In this document: in pieces, positions 24,691-36,234 of the stretch
How the letters are laid out: the number at the start of each line of letters is the position of its first letter
Position numbering within the stretch: position 1 is the stretch's first letter
From: Nereocystis luetkeana
Lineage: Eukaryota; Sar; Phaeophyceae; Laminariales; Laminariaceae
Length of the DNA: 64,000 nucleotides
Reading direction: 5' to 3'
Assembly: GCA_031213475.1 (NCBI GenBank)
Contig: JARUPZ010000018.1
Location: 2,046,001-2,110,000, forward strand
Translations under genes and position numbers: made by a program
The notes under the pieces: model-generated
Database searches by the model: none
What the model was told of the DNA's origin: nothing
What the model saw: the letters and a program-made list of their open reading frames with translations, nothing else

Positions 24691-24927
24691 TTCACGTACA
24701 TTTAGACAGCAGCACCTGATATTATACTACTGCACTATACTTGCTACCTGATGTAAAATAAAATACCTCTTACACCTATCTATGCCAATGGTACAGCGAA
24801 GTTGCAATAAAAAGTTTGAATTTCAAAGATACCCGCCATTTCTTTTCAGAACACGCTTCCTATGGGCCACCTAAACAAAAAAAAAGTTCCTAACTTTTGG
24901 AAAAGCCCCAAAAAAGCAAATCTGGGG

Positions 24928-24948
24928 CCGATGTTGGGCCAACATCGG
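24928..24948. repeat. Perfect 21-nt palindrome
   Basis: Arms CCGATGTTGG and CCAACATCGG around a single G, giving a 10-bp stem. It lies next to a tRNA-like remnant (24960-25080) whose minus strand contains TCGAGGACTCGG, as in the SINE at 30 kb. Confidence 0.8.
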
Positions 24949-25119
24949 CTTGAGAAAAACTCAGGCCGATCTTTGGTTCGAAGCGGCGAGATTCCGAGTC
25001 CTCGACAGACATCGATCAACAAAACCAACGATTGCGTCATGAATTCTGAACGGAGTGCGCTCGTTAGGGGCTCCGACCCACCCTAGCTAGGGTCACCGTC
25101 TTCACACCATGGCCGGTGT

Positions 25120-25480
25120 CATGTGGCGGGAGCTGACCAGGCGCATGATAAAAAAAACATTTGGCCGCTGGTTTGCACAAAACAGTAGACAAAACTTCTC
25201 CATCCGTCTCGAATGGCAAATAATAGTTTTTTTTTCAGGTTTGGGAGGATATGGTCGGACGCCGCCGGCAAGCTCTCGCGCCCTAGACCATGGATCCACC
25301 TGATATCTTCGAGGCCGTCATCTATATTCGTTGGCCTTGCCAGATACCGAGCGGGTTGGCCGTGGGCTGAGTCTATGTCGAGATCGAGCGTCGATCGTCG
25401 CACGAGCTAGTTTCGATCACCGTGTTGACAATTTGCAAGCAGAAAAACACAAATTGCGCCGCCTGCAGCCATTGGGGGGG
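25120..25480. repeat. Dispersed repeat, copy 2 (partner at 1-400)
   Basis: Collinear with 1-400. Shared landmarks include the T-run plus caggtttggga, catggatccacctga, gaggccgtcatcta and gcgggttggccgtgggctg. Frames are disrupted, so it is annotated as a repeat only. Confidence 0.6.
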
Positions 25481-25859
25481 GAAAAAGAAAAATCAAACAT
25501 TTTTCCCTTTTTTTCCCGGTACGTGAATTTTTTCGACTGTTTTTTTAAAGCAATATGGTACTTCGTATATTTGAAAAAAAACTTTTGAACTTCGCGTTTC
25601 CATTGGCATAGGTCTTACAGCTACTATTTAAATATATCTGGTCGTATTTACGGACAGTACTGACTGCTGTACCCAGGAGAACATAAGGGAACAAAAAAAC
25701 TCGCCAAACAGCAGTCTACTACTTGTACTGCTCCGCCCTGGTATACTGGGCTGTTATGTAATTAATAAATTGCCGTCATGAGCAGTCTAAACTCTAGACT
25801 ACTCACATACCCCCGGCCCAAAGCCATTCCTGGTTCCTGGGTCTGGGCACTGCTCTACA

Positions 25860-26330
25860 GAGGACCTTTAACAATCTGGGAGAAGGGATCTTTAGGTTGG
25901 TAGGCTGTTTATGGCGAGTTTTGGCCCGTTTCGGCTGCGGTTTGGGGTCAGGGTTAGGGTCAGGGTTAGGGTTAGAGTTAGAGTCAGGCGTTGGGTTGGG
26001 TCTTCGCCCATACCTTGATCCCAACAGGAACCAAAACATCCGAGCAGCCTACCAACCTAAAGATCCCTTCTCCCAGATTGTTAAAGGTAAGGTATGGGCG
26101 AAGACCCAACCCAACCCCTAACTCTAACTCTAACCCTAACCCTGACCCTAACCCTGACCCCAAACCGCAGCCGAAACGGGCCAAAACTCGCCATAAACGC
26201 GGCTACGCTGAGATTGCATCAAACCAGGAAATTTCTCAGATGCGGACGACGATTCCGAAGTGCAGACCACGCTACACATTTTTCAAGTAAAAATCATCCC
26301 TAAAGATCCCTTCTCCCAGACTGCTATACC
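25860..26330. repeat. Inverted repeat built around telomere-like TTAGGG/CCCTAA arrays
   Basis: The left arm (about 25910-26018) has ggttagggtcagggttaggg and the right arm (about 26090-26198) its reverse complement. Both are embedded in the same unique flank (tttatggcgagttttggccc). Inside and outside these arms, 'aacaatctgggagaaggga' with 'tctttaggttggtaggctg' also occurs in both orientations, with a third partial copy at 26299. This nested structure suggests fold-back duplication of an interstitial or subtelomeric telomere tract. Confidence 0.8.
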
Positions 26331-26706
26331 TACTCGCTCTACAGGTAGGACGAATTCATGACAAGCAATTTGGATCGCAATAACAACGGGGGCCTCACAC
26401 CACAACGGACCGCACCGAGGGACCTCGACTGCACTCGTGCGAGGTGTAACACGTACCAGTTGATAAGCGTACGTACGTACAGCGTACAGCAGTACAACAT
26501 TACTCGTACCTGTACGTACAGCAGGACGACTTCGTACTGGAACGCTGAAGTGGAGGTCGACCAAGTTCAACTTTGAAAGATGAACACCCATCTCCAGCTT
26601 CAAATCTGATTACCGCAGCGCAGCGCATCGACTCGAACACCCCACAAGCCCTTTAACGCTAAGCACTACAGCAGTAAGTAAACCTAGCAGCAAAACAGCA
26701 ACTCAC

Positions 26707-26838
26707 CAGTTTGTTCGTATTCGTTGCTTCGCCTGTCTCGCTGACGACGTGGTCTTCACAGCAGCGAGAATCATCGGTAGCGCAGGCAACCCCCAGCAGG
26801 GCTACCATGCCGACGAAGATGATCCTGAACTTCCTCAT
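26707..26838 (-). CDS. First exon of a probable secreted protein
   Basis: From ATG at 26838 the minus-strand exon reads MRKFRIIFVGMVALLGVACA, a good signal peptide (basic start, hydrophobic core, cleavage-like ACA). TDDSRCCEDHVVSETGEATN follows, ending TNKL before a consensus GTGAGT donor at 26706-26701. It is 44 codons long, phase 0. The downstream exons were not identified. They could lie in the minus-strand exon array at 24-17 kb, which also uses phase-0 joins and has Cys-rich modules, but that link is only a guess. Confidence 0.5.
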
Positions 26839-26839
26839 G

Positions 26840-28995
26840 GCCGTACAACAGCAGAAGATACTCGCACGGCCTCCTGCCTCCTGCCAGAAACAACAGATTT
26901 CAGCATAATGACCACGACAAGAAATACGACAAAGCACCCAAAGGGAGAGGGCGGGCCACCGACTGCATTTATGTAATCTGTATAGGTCAGTATCGTGTCA
27001 AGACTACGACGGCGAAAAATGTTGTCTTGCGCCGCGCCGGGCTGCGCTTGGCGACGGCGCGACGGCACGAGCGTCCCTAAAACGCGGCGTAACCTCAAAA
27101 AAAGCCAGCGCGTGTCCCTGCCCCTGTGAGCAAGCACGGGGACGGGCGCTGGGGGCGCTTTCGTAATAGTTTTTGGCTCAGGCAGGAAGAGAGTGGGCCA
27201 CCAGGGACCAGCGGCTTTGTTTTGCATTGCGCGAGCATGCAGCTGTCAGGTGAGGAGCTTGCAAAATCTCGCTTGCGGGCTTGCGAGGCTGCAAAAGCGG
27301 CGGAAAAAAAGTTCAGGCCTCTGGCCATATCTTCCATCACATTTATTAATCTTAAAAATATCATTCAGTTTTTTTCCTCACGTACCAGGTATATAAATAT
27401 GGAAAAATTTTTGTAAAATCCACCAGCTGCGATTTTTTTATGCGGTGTTTTTTTTTTCCAACTTATCTGGGTATCAGTGCGCAGAATGATTATGTATATT
27501 GTCCTGTTGACCCGGGCAGCATCCAGGGGAGTCACTGGCCTATATCCTTGACAAGGGAATACATGCCTGGTAAAGAATACGCGCGAACGGCTTATCATAA
27601 AATTTGGAAATTCGGTAAAAACGGGATATAGACGAGACATAACATACTACGCAGCTTGCAAAGTTGAGTATCAACTATGTAATCCGTCGAACTCACCGCT
27701 GACGTATTTCATCATTTTAAAACCTAAAAAAGTACGTCAGCTGTGAGTTCAACCGATCGGCAGATCGATCGATACTTTAGATTTGGTTTTGAAAATTGTA
27801 TTGTGCCACTGCTGTTCAAAGCAAGGACAGAGTCGTGAAATGCAAATCTCCTCCTTCTCTTTCGCGATGTCCCGGAAGGCTGTGCCACATAACCAGCAAA
27901 GTGCTTCGTCTCCATTGAACTGGAACAGTGTCCACCGCGGGACGAGCAACGGGGATGCAGGGTAAAATCGCGTCCGTATACGAGTATACATGGCGCGAAA
28001 AATGTATAACGAATATTTTAAAAGGTGAAAAAAATAGCGGAGACAATTTTTCGTGTTTTCAGTACTACGTACCTGGTACCAAGTACTCGTACGTATCAGT
28101 TTTTTACTTTTTTTGGGGCCAATCTGAATCGGATCTTCGTACAGTTTCCTGGAGCTGTTACACGAGTAGTAAAAATAATTATTAATAGTGTGACAACAGA
28201 TAGGTGCGCATTTGCGGAAGAAGGATGCAAAACAAGGCATCAACTGGGTTAGCAGGGACTCTGTGAGCGAGCTCCAGCAGCTAGCTGTGTATCATTCTAG
28301 AGCGGATCACCGAAGAACTGGGTTTTGAATGGCGTGGCTACACAGCTACAGACAGCAGTATACCGCTTTGCATTAATTTCCTTGCGCTTTTGATGCTGCT
28401 GCGGTCTCTTGTGATCACCCTAGACTGAGACATAAAACAAGGGGGTGTGCAATTTGCGGGGGCTTTAATCGAGAGCATCCCGCACACGACGACTCCAAAC
28501 AGGCAGCTCGAAGTAGGAGTAGTCGAGGGCTCAGCCTGAACAGATGGAAGCATGGTTTCTGATTTCGCCCGCTATTCTCACTGTGCTTCACCGAACAAAG
28601 TGCACAGACTGGCTGGCAATAATATCACACCACACCAACCAGTCCATCCGTGGCGCGTGATTCGCGTCACCAATGCACTGCCACACGAGCGAAGTTGTAG
28701 CCAAACAAACGGGATGGCGATCACAAGCGAGCCTCCGTCAAGCAGATACGCTATTGGTCGTTCGCTCGTGCTTGCCGCTGGCTTGGCACTTGGCGCGGTA
28801 ACGCTGCAGCAGCAGTGTACCCCAACCCCAAACCCTGTGATCAAGTGGTGGGTGGAGCAATCGATTTGCTCACGCCGGACATCTGTCGGTTATGCATTTC
28901 CGCCCCCCTCTGACATCAAGTAGAAACATTTTGCAAACCGCGAGCACAGAACGAGAGCCTCGACGCGGGAGCCAACGCAGCGCACAACTTTCGCT
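26840..28995. other. No confident gene
   Basis: Contains the inverted repeat at 27689, but no exon I would defend. One + frame near 28712-28860 holds a hydrophobic stretch (SLVLAAGLALGAVTL) that could be a membrane segment. An antisense frame over the same DNA looks no worse, so neither is called. Confidence 0.35.
27689..27750. repeat. Imperfect 18-bp inverted repeat
   Basis: Arms gaactcaccgctgacgta and tacgtcagctgtgagttc pair at 17 of 18 positions across a 26-nt AT-rich loop. No coding context was seen. It may be a small fold-back element. Confidence 0.75.
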
Positions 28996-29004
28996 TATGC
29001 TCAC

Positions 29005-29133
29005 CTGGTACTCGGAGGAGACAAGCGGTTGGCAGTCGTATCCGATAGGAGTGTGCCGTGCTTGCAAAGAGACTTCCAGAAGATCGACAGCTTGTGCAAT
29101 CCCCTCGACAAAAAAGCCTGCCATCTTTATGGA
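29005..29133 (-). CDS. Isolated exon-like segment, unknown protein
   Basis: A 43-codon minus-strand segment with phase 0 at both ends. It is preceded by an acceptor after a T-rich tract (tttttttgttttggcgg..aaaag) and followed by a GTGAGC donor. It reads SIKMAGFFVEGIAQAVDLLE then VSLQARHTPIGYDCQPLVSS. The composition is protein-like but no family was recognised, and neighbouring exons were not found. Confidence 0.4.
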
Positions 29134-29269
29134 CTTTTCGGCAACCGCCAAAACAAAAAAACATGTTCACAGCAAGCAGCACCTCGTACCAGATATCATG
29201 AATACGAGACGGTTACATTTGCACCTTGCACCCGGTTCGACTAGCTCTTACAAACTTTTGCCTGCATTT

Positions 29270-31110
29270 TCCTCTCCTTCGCGTTGCTTCGTCCGTGCAG
29301 CAGATATATGTCCTCCCTGAGTGCTTTCCGTCTATTAATTTAGCAGCTTTTGAACTCCTTGCGTCATTATTTGTACTCTGTTTCATTTCAGTTTTTTTCT
29401 TTTGTTCTATTGTCTTTTTTTCTTATTTTCTGGGCTTGTTGTGTTGTTGTGTTCTCGTACCACCCGGTACGCTGGCATTTGACTTGCTTGACACTTGAAT
29501 TTGGGACTTTTTATTTCATTTTTTGGACTTCCTCTCTCTCACAGCAGTCTGTGATCACAGAGTCTCAGTATCTATCTAGGATAAGGAATCAGGACGGACG
29601 CTGGGTATACTGATGAAGCTGGGTAGAGAGGACGATTCAATGTGAAGACAACAAAAATTGCGGCCGAAAACAGGTACAAGGTACACCTTGGAGGCAAGAA
29701 AAAACACCCGCGACGGGCCCTTTCATTGTCCTAGAAGTAAAAAAAGATTACAGTGAATACCGTACAGTATATATAGTATGACTTGACAAACACCCTGCTG
29801 GCTACATTTCAAGGTTTTCTTCTCTCGGGAAAGTTATGAGTGATCAATGTTGAAGATCATGCTGCACATTGTCGGATGGCGAGAGAAATAATAATAATAT
29901 TAATACTAAAGTCCCTTCACAAAACCCTCCTCGTATGATACTGTTATGATACTGCTGGAGATTGTAGATACGTATGAAGGCATGACCTACTGAGCTATAG
30001 GGGTAAAAGACCGATCGATTACTCAGCCCAGGGGTTTATCCTTATAACACTTTCCCCCCCTCTGAACGGCGGGATATTTGGGGCGTCGGTGCCGTACAAG
30101 ACCGTACATTGGTCCACCCGCTTCGTTTCAGTATCTGGGGAACCAGGGAGATATATGTGTTTAAGGAACGCACTCGCAAGCGTTTTTATATAAGAAACGT
30201 TCGAAGTGGGACTCGAACCCGAGTCCTCGACGACGTCAAATGTGAAGGTGTTACCTACTGAGCTATACGGGTAAAAAACCGATCGACTACCCAGCCCAGG
30301 GTAATCCTTGTAACACCCTACCCCCCTCTGGACGGCGGGGTCTTAGCGGCGTTGGTACCGTGTCCGGCCGCACGCTGATCTACCCGCTTCGTTTCAATAA
30401 TTAGGGAAACCAGAAACCAGACAGGTAGTAACTGGGGACCGCTGTTGCTCGTTGTTTAGTTGTGTCCAAGATGCGCCTGATAATTATGGACGAAGAGCAA
30501 CCGCAGATGTGTACATACTTTTGGCAATAATTTGACACCGCCTACTACTGTGTGTTGTTTTCACATTAAACCGTGCTTTCTACCCAACGACACCAGTACA
30601 CCCAGTGTCCGTCCTGATTCCTTATCCTAGAGAGGTACTATTTTTTATGTTGTCACAGACTGCGAGACAGAAGAAAAACAAGAAAAAAAACGCAAATAAA
30701 TGTGTGGACCAAGCGAAATGCCAGCGTACCGGATACGAGAACACAACAACACAAGCCAGGCCTGACGATAAGAACAAAGAAACACTAAAAAAGAAGAAAG
30801 AGAATTATGAAATTAAACATTCCACGAGTGACGCAAAGAGCGCAGAAAGGCTGCTACTAGTATTAATAGAAGAAAAGCACACATGCTCCAGGGGAACAGA
30901 TGCCTGCTGCCCGCACGAAGCAACACGAAGGAGAGGAAGATACCGGCGTAAGGACGGCGGTGGGAAAAGAAAACGAAGAGAGAGACAAGGCAAAAAACAA
31001 GAAGGGAGAGAGAAGAGAGAAAATAAAAATCCGTACGTTTGTAAAACCCGATATTATTACTGTACGTACTCAAAACAACAAAACAACCCCCCCCCTCCCC
31101 CCTAAAAAGT
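29270..31110. repeat. Inverted pair of LTR-like repeats around a SINE-like dimer
   Basis: The left arm (about 29270-29660) has a pyrimidine tract ending in a 'gattcaatgtgaag' tail. The right arm (about 30545-31110) is its diverged reverse complement, with a purine-rich tract and 'gaacacaacaacacaagcc' matching the left arm's 'gttgtgttgttgtgttctcg'. Between them (29960-30420) lie two tRNA-like heads of the SINE family seen at 0.4-0.7 kb. The long + frame at 30605-31105 is only the purine-rich tract read through and is not called as a gene. Confidence 0.6.
29960..30420 (-). repeat. tRNA-derived SINE-like repeat, two heads
   Basis: The minus strand at about 30275-30190 reads TAGCTCAGTAGGTAACACC then GGACTCGGGTTCGAGTCCC, with A-box and B-box spacing like a tRNA. 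The termini do not pair into an acceptor stem, so it is not a functional tRNA. A second head lacking the B-box lies at about 29985-30000. The body matches 430-640. Confidence 0.65.
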
Positions 31111-31754
31111 CTTCCGAGGCTCTTGCACTTGTTTCGTCGCTTGTTTAGGTTAGTTACAGTAGCACTGTCAACGCTTGTCGATTTGCTTTCTTCCTTCGCG
31201 GTGGTGTTGTGCTGACTTGTTTATTCGCTCACGACGTTTTTTTGCCTATACTCACAGGCCTTCAGCGCGGCGTGGTCCCTTTGTCGAAATTGGCTGCATT
31301 CAATCATAGTCTTGAGAGCACGACATGGACGAGCCCCGCTTTCGCCGTGGTGCGGTAAAACCCAATGACTTGAACAACCGAATGTGAAAATAGTCGTGGT
31401 GCCTACCAGGTACGTATTTACCGAGGTAGTGCCTTCATGCGCGGCGTTTTGCGTATCTACTGTAGGACTAATAGTGCCGTGAAGCCGTTAAAGGATCGCC
31501 ACCACTCGAGGCTCTCCTTCTTGAAACATTGCCGGTTGTTCTTGATTCGTGATTTAGGTTCAGATGTTCAGGTATTCGTGTTTCTAGCTCCGGTTGCCTT
31601 TGCGCTACGTCTGCCTCCGATAGTTGCCGTTTCAGCTACTGTAACACATAATTTATCAAAATCCGTCCGTTTCCTTCCGAAGGGCCGATGTGTCATTTCG
31701 TTCCTCTTGTGTCTCACTTCCTCTCCTCCATTATGTACAGGGCGATGTGTGTTC

Positions 31755-32425
31755 GTTCATAAAGGTTAAACCACTGAGCTACTCAGTTAGCGCTGACTAT
31801 GTGGCTGTTCGTTTATGAAGGTTTAACCACTGAGCTACTCAGTTAGCGCTGACTAAGTAGTTGTTGGTTTAGAAAGGTTGGACCACTGAGCTAGTCAGTT
31901 AGCGCTGACTATGTAAGTCAGTGGTCTTATGTTTCGAACAGATGAAGTACCTTTGGGCTCGATACGGCCTCCCGCCGATATCATCCTCCGGGGTTGATCA
32001 AGGCCCTAATCAGCGCCTAGTTTTCCCTCGTATAGTCCCCCTCCCAAGTCGTGTGTTCTTCTGCTGAAGTGGTTCACTCTATTCTCGACTCTCTGGTCGA
32101 GTGTTCTTTTATCGTGGTCATCTCCACCTGATTTCCCTTTTTCTTCCCTCGGGAGAAAAAGCGGAAGAACGACGTCTGGCGGGACTCGAACCCCAGGCTT
32201 CTTTTGTTCGTTCATAAAGGTTTCCACATTGCGCTACTATTTTGTTCGTTTATACCTGGTATAGGTTAAACCACTGAGGAGCTAGCTCAGTGGTTTAACC
32301 TTTATAAACGAACAAAAGACTTCTGGCTGAGTAGCTCAGTGGGTTAGCCTTTATAAACGAACAAAATAAGTCTGACTGAGTAGCTCGGTGGTCTATCCTT
32401 TATATTTCGAACAGTGTATTGCGCG
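31755..32425. repeat. Cluster of tRNA-like SINE fragments in both orientations
   Basis: At least six fragments contain (T)AGCTCAGTGG followed by TTTAACCTTTATAAACGAAC or its complement. Three direct copies lie at 31765-31920 and three opposite at 32275-32415. A fuller tRNA-like head (minus, about 32230-32170) ends GGGGTTCGAGTCCCGCC. None folds into a complete tRNA. One copy (32253-32261) is interrupted by TACCTGGTA. Confidence 0.6.
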
Positions 32426-32607
32426 CGGTCCAATCGCTTCTCGCCGTTATTGTAGCGAGCACGAACGATTTCGACCTTTATTTCCCTAAACTGGTCTCCC
32501 ACTTCTCTTCGAAATCACCACACCTTCGCTTCTGGAACGGAATGTTTTCCTGATTACCTGCTACGCGTGTGCCGCGTTCGTCTCTTTGATTGTACAATAT
32601 ATATATA

Positions 32608-33736
32608 TACAAGGCGCTTCGCTCCGCGGGCGGCCTACGCCGCCCGCTACGCTCGCTCAGACAGGAAAAAAGTACATCAAATTATGCAGAGCGAACAGAG
32701 GCCCACGATTGAGTTTAGTGTTTTCAAGGATCGTAATTGCAAACCGGCGACTTGATAATGCCAAGAGTCCCGCCGCCATGCTTCAGGAAAAAACAGCTCC
32801 GACGTCAGCTTGGATGCCACATATACGCTACGCGTCGCGGATGTCGTACGTACTTACATACACCCCAGGCAGGGTACTACTGTCTGTACTTATTTTCTTA
32901 TTTCGATATGCTCTATGTCTGTACTGTATGTACGAAGAAAGCGAAAGCACAGCAAGCACAGCAGCAAAAACAATGAAAATGAAACCGAAAACTCGGAAAG
33001 GAAAAACAATCCCCGTCCCCTCTCGTGTAATATTTTCCTGCCTGATTGGAACACCTTACACCCGGTCGAAAAGAAGGAAAGAAACAAATCGCACAGAAGA
33101 GCTTCTCTCTCAGCCTTGTACGCCGCCCGCCCCTCTCGCGACCACCTCGCTACCGATTCGGTCCGGGTCAAGCTCTTATCACTCTCTGCCACAATCAGCC
33201 CCGTCGCTCGCCCCGCGTGAAGCCCGGTGCTCACCGTGGCCGTCGTTCGCCAGCTCGATAACGTTGGTGTTCAAACTGCACACCTCCCTCTTTCAACTTC
33301 AGCGTGGTCGCAAAAATAAGCACCGCTTGAATATTATCTTGCCCTCCCGAAAGACCTTTATAAACTCGTACATACTCTATCAACAATCATAAATCGAAGC
33401 CAGACAAAGCCCGTTCATGCATCCCTCGTGTCTCGAGGCACACGCGAAGCCTAGGCACGAAAGCGGCGACCGCGCTCCTTGCAACCCCCCCTCTACCCGC
33501 CAGCACCCGCTGGCACCCGCGACGGTGCCGGGTCCTCCCGCGATGCCGTGCTCGGAGTACACGCACGCACACGAAACGAAAGAAGAAAATGGAAGAAATG
33601 ACCGAGAAAACAAAGAAGTGCTGGAAAGGTCCGGCAAGTAATGAAAGGAGGCGGTTTGGAAGTGGGAGCTTCGAGAGGCCAGGGATGCACCAACCGAGCA
33701 CGCTCAGGGGTTGTGATCTAAGTATGTAGTTCTATA
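32608..33736. repeat. 1.13-kb direct duplication, copy 1
   Basis: Nearly identical by eye to 39571-40711. It begins tacaaggcgcttcgctccg and a GC-rich hairpin (GCGGGCGG, six-base loop, CCGCCCGC), and ends 'gtgatctaagtatgtagttc'. A long + frame (268 codons in this copy) is cut short in the other copy and a minus-strand frame (from about 33234) is conserved, but neither resembles a known protein. No clear terminal inverted repeats or target duplication were found. Confidence 0.8.
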
Positions 33737-33927
33737 TATACTTAAGTTTTTCAAGTATTTAATTCGTACCTGGTATGTATTTATCCCCTGTTACTTCTCT
33801 CAGACGAAACAACTCCATGCTTGACCGCACTGCCTCCACTCCACTTGCTTCCTTGCATGCTGCCGAGCGAAGCAGATTGTCCCGTTGCTATTCCTGGTTG
33901 CATCACCCCCCCTCCGTCCACTTTCAG

Positions 33928-34003
33928 GAATAGACTGAGCAAGTACGCCTCGGCTGAGCAAATGCCGAAGTTTTCTTTTTGGGCGGATGTCCTCGCGTGC
34001 ATT
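33928..34003 (+). CDS. Isolated exon-like segment, unknown protein
   Basis: A strong acceptor (cccctccgtccactttcag) opens a 76-nt segment reading NRLSKYASAEQMPKFSFWAD then VLACI, closed by a consensus GTAAGT donor. The splice signals are among the best in the window. No partner exon or family was recognised. It lies about 2.2 kb upstream of sulfotransferase copy 2 and could belong to another + strand gene. Confidence 0.4.
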
Positions 34004-36234
34004 GTAAGTATACGTACCAGTCAACTCTGTACACGTGCGCTGGTTGGTCTTCCGCTTGGTTGGTTCTGGATGGCCGTCAACATTTATGTTGCCCTGCAAT
34101 CCTTTCGTCCCCTCCCGCCCCCGGGCGCATTGGTTGCAACGTTTGCGTACCTTTGTTGAGCTTGCCTTTGCCTGTTGTATGGAGTTAGGCATCGTTTTTG
34201 GTTAATCTTGAAAATTAGGGTTAGAGAGTACCGTTGGCGACACGTGTGCAGGTACGAAGCCTAGGCTAGGTAACTGGATACGGTTTGCAGTATGGAACAG
34301 ACTCGATTACTTTTAGCCCTTTGCGGGTTAATACTGGGTACCAGGTACTTTTGATCACTCACAAATGTGTTGTGGACATTTTCGCTTCATCTTGTAGCCA
34401 TTGCAGATGAAGTATGAGCGAGTGGGCAAGTAATCCTGAAGTAGGAATAGCTACGCCTCGACAACAAAAGAAGGGAAGCGAGGATACTATGGCACCGCTG
34501 CATCGTGCACCCGTCCGCTGAAGCGTCTGGATGAGTTGGATTCCCTCTTGCTTTTTTTGGCGTCTGTGTTTATCGACGGCCAATCAGGGTCGGTGGGGGT
34601 CATGGAAAGTAAGTAGGCTTTGCGATATGGTACAAGATAAAACGAGTCCCTCGTCCTTAATTCTCGACATTTTTTACAGCAAGTAAGTGCCGTTCCTCGC
34701 TTCCCATTTAAAATAGATTTCTCTGGAAGTGCACCATGCCGCCCGCAATATTTGCGTCGTCGGCATTTCGCATAATTAAAGTACGTTCGTCTCGATTTTA
34801 CTGTAGTTCCGTTGATAGGTACCGGTATCTGGTACCTGGTACCAGGTATGAACGAAGACTTCATGATAACTACGACGTATTATTAATACCAGGGTTGGTT
34901 TTCACATTCAACTGCAAGTACGCTTAACGAGATGAACCATTATTGCCTCGTACCAGTACTGCTTGTACCCGAGCATTCCAAGAGGATTTCATTCCCTACA
35001 CGTCAACTACCGTATGGCCTCACCTACTGCTCTCACTGCCCTTCACTGCCGGCAGATTGCTCAGACTACGTAGCCTATCGTAGCGTCTTGTAAGATTGCA
35101 AAAGATCGTTGCCTAACATCGCTGCGAGTACGTACCAGTATATTAGTCGATGCCGATATAAAATCGACGAAGCGGACGAGCCACAAAAAATAATACCGGT
35201 ACGTACTTGTACGAAGGAGCGACGTTCAGTTTTGGTTCACTGCTGTGTTGTGTATTGGGCAAATAAACGAGCTGTCGCGACTCATGGCGTCGGCACACCA
35301 TCATGAACATAGCATGCATTATCCGTAAACAAGCACGTCTCGTACTCCCACAGTACGAGTAGTACTGCGTACGAGTACTCGTACTGAGTACTGAGAGCAC
35401 TGAGTGTAGTCTGCGCCTGTACGTAGCGTCTCTTTTCTTTTTTTCGTATGCACCAGTATTTGTTTCTGACCTTTTCACCCTTTGGCAGCAAAGAAGTCAG
35501 GAGCAGACAGTACTTTCCCCCCTTGGCAGACAGTAACTTTGCCTTGACAGGCCTTGACTGACACCAAACTACTACCAGTACCAGGTAGGTTTTAGTCTAC
35601 AACAATCGGCCAGCGCATATTTTGCCTCGCTTGACATGTCTCCTGACATCTTCGTTTGGCAGCGCACCTCACCTGGTCCCATTGTACTCCTGTAGTCGTA
35701 CGCTCATACTACAACCTGTAGTCGTAGCGATTTCCATTCTATCCGAAATCTTCTCACGTTTTTATAAGTCGAACGGAGATGTGGGTCGGCACCCTACGGG
35801 TATATACCCGGTAAGAACATGTACCGGCAATACCTGGTACCGGGTACGTCGGAAGTCGTACGAAGTCGTACGAAGTCGTACTAAGTCGAAAACTTTTACA
35901 AAGGCCAAACGAAACCGCCACAACACAGAACGCAAGGTTGATGGAAACCCCAGAAATGCGGGGGGATCACGCAGTATCTCGGGTTGACAGCAGCAGCAGC
36001 AGCCAGCAGCAGCAACAGCAGCAGCAGCGAAGCAAGGTCGCCCTGGCCAGTGCTGTGTTCCTTGTTTCGTGTGGGAGACAGAGAAATAATCGAGTAGCTT
36101 GGGTGCTTCGCTTCATTTCAACCGCCGTACCTGGTGCGAAGCTGCGACGCTTGGACAGCGACCACGCGTGTCGAGAAAAACCCATTTTTTTTGTGCGAGC
36201 CATCGCACTTTTTTTGCGCCAGCCTGCAGAAAAC
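34004..36234. other. No confident gene; dense in TACC(A/T)GGTA motifs
   Basis: Contains a CAG/CAA tract (35989-36028) and many GTAC/CGTAC-rich simple sequences. Exact TACC(A/T)GGTA occurs at 34339, 34833, 34840, 35579 and 35831. Minus-strand frames near 34.5-34.8 kb are unsupported. Promoter elements of copy 2 should be near the right end but none is recognisable. Confidence 0.35.

Noticed and set aside
28712..28860. Possible + strand membrane-anchor exon (SLVLAAGLALGAVTL)
   Set aside because: Tempting as a first exon for a third sulfotransferase, but no downstream exon of that family lies in the next 7 kb and the antisense frame is equally open.
30190..30275. tRNA gene on the minus strand
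   Set aside because: A- and B-box-like sequences and a T-stem are present, but the acceptor stem and anticodon arm do not pair; better explained as a SINE head.
30605..31105. 166-codon Lys/Glu-rich + frame
   Set aside because: It is the purine-rich complement of the pyrimidine tract of an LTR-like repeat; composition alone keeps it open.
32586..33392. 268-codon + strand frame in the 1.13-kb duplication
   Set aside because: The matching frame in the near-identical copy at 39.5-40.2 kb ends about 50 codons earlier, the composition is Lys/Ser-rich low complexity, and there is no family motif.
35938..36234. Upstream extension of sulfotransferase copy 2 through the CAG tract
   Set aside because: The frame is open, but type II enzymes have short cytosolic tails and the ATG at 36235 gives one directly before the anchor. 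An earlier start cannot be excluded.
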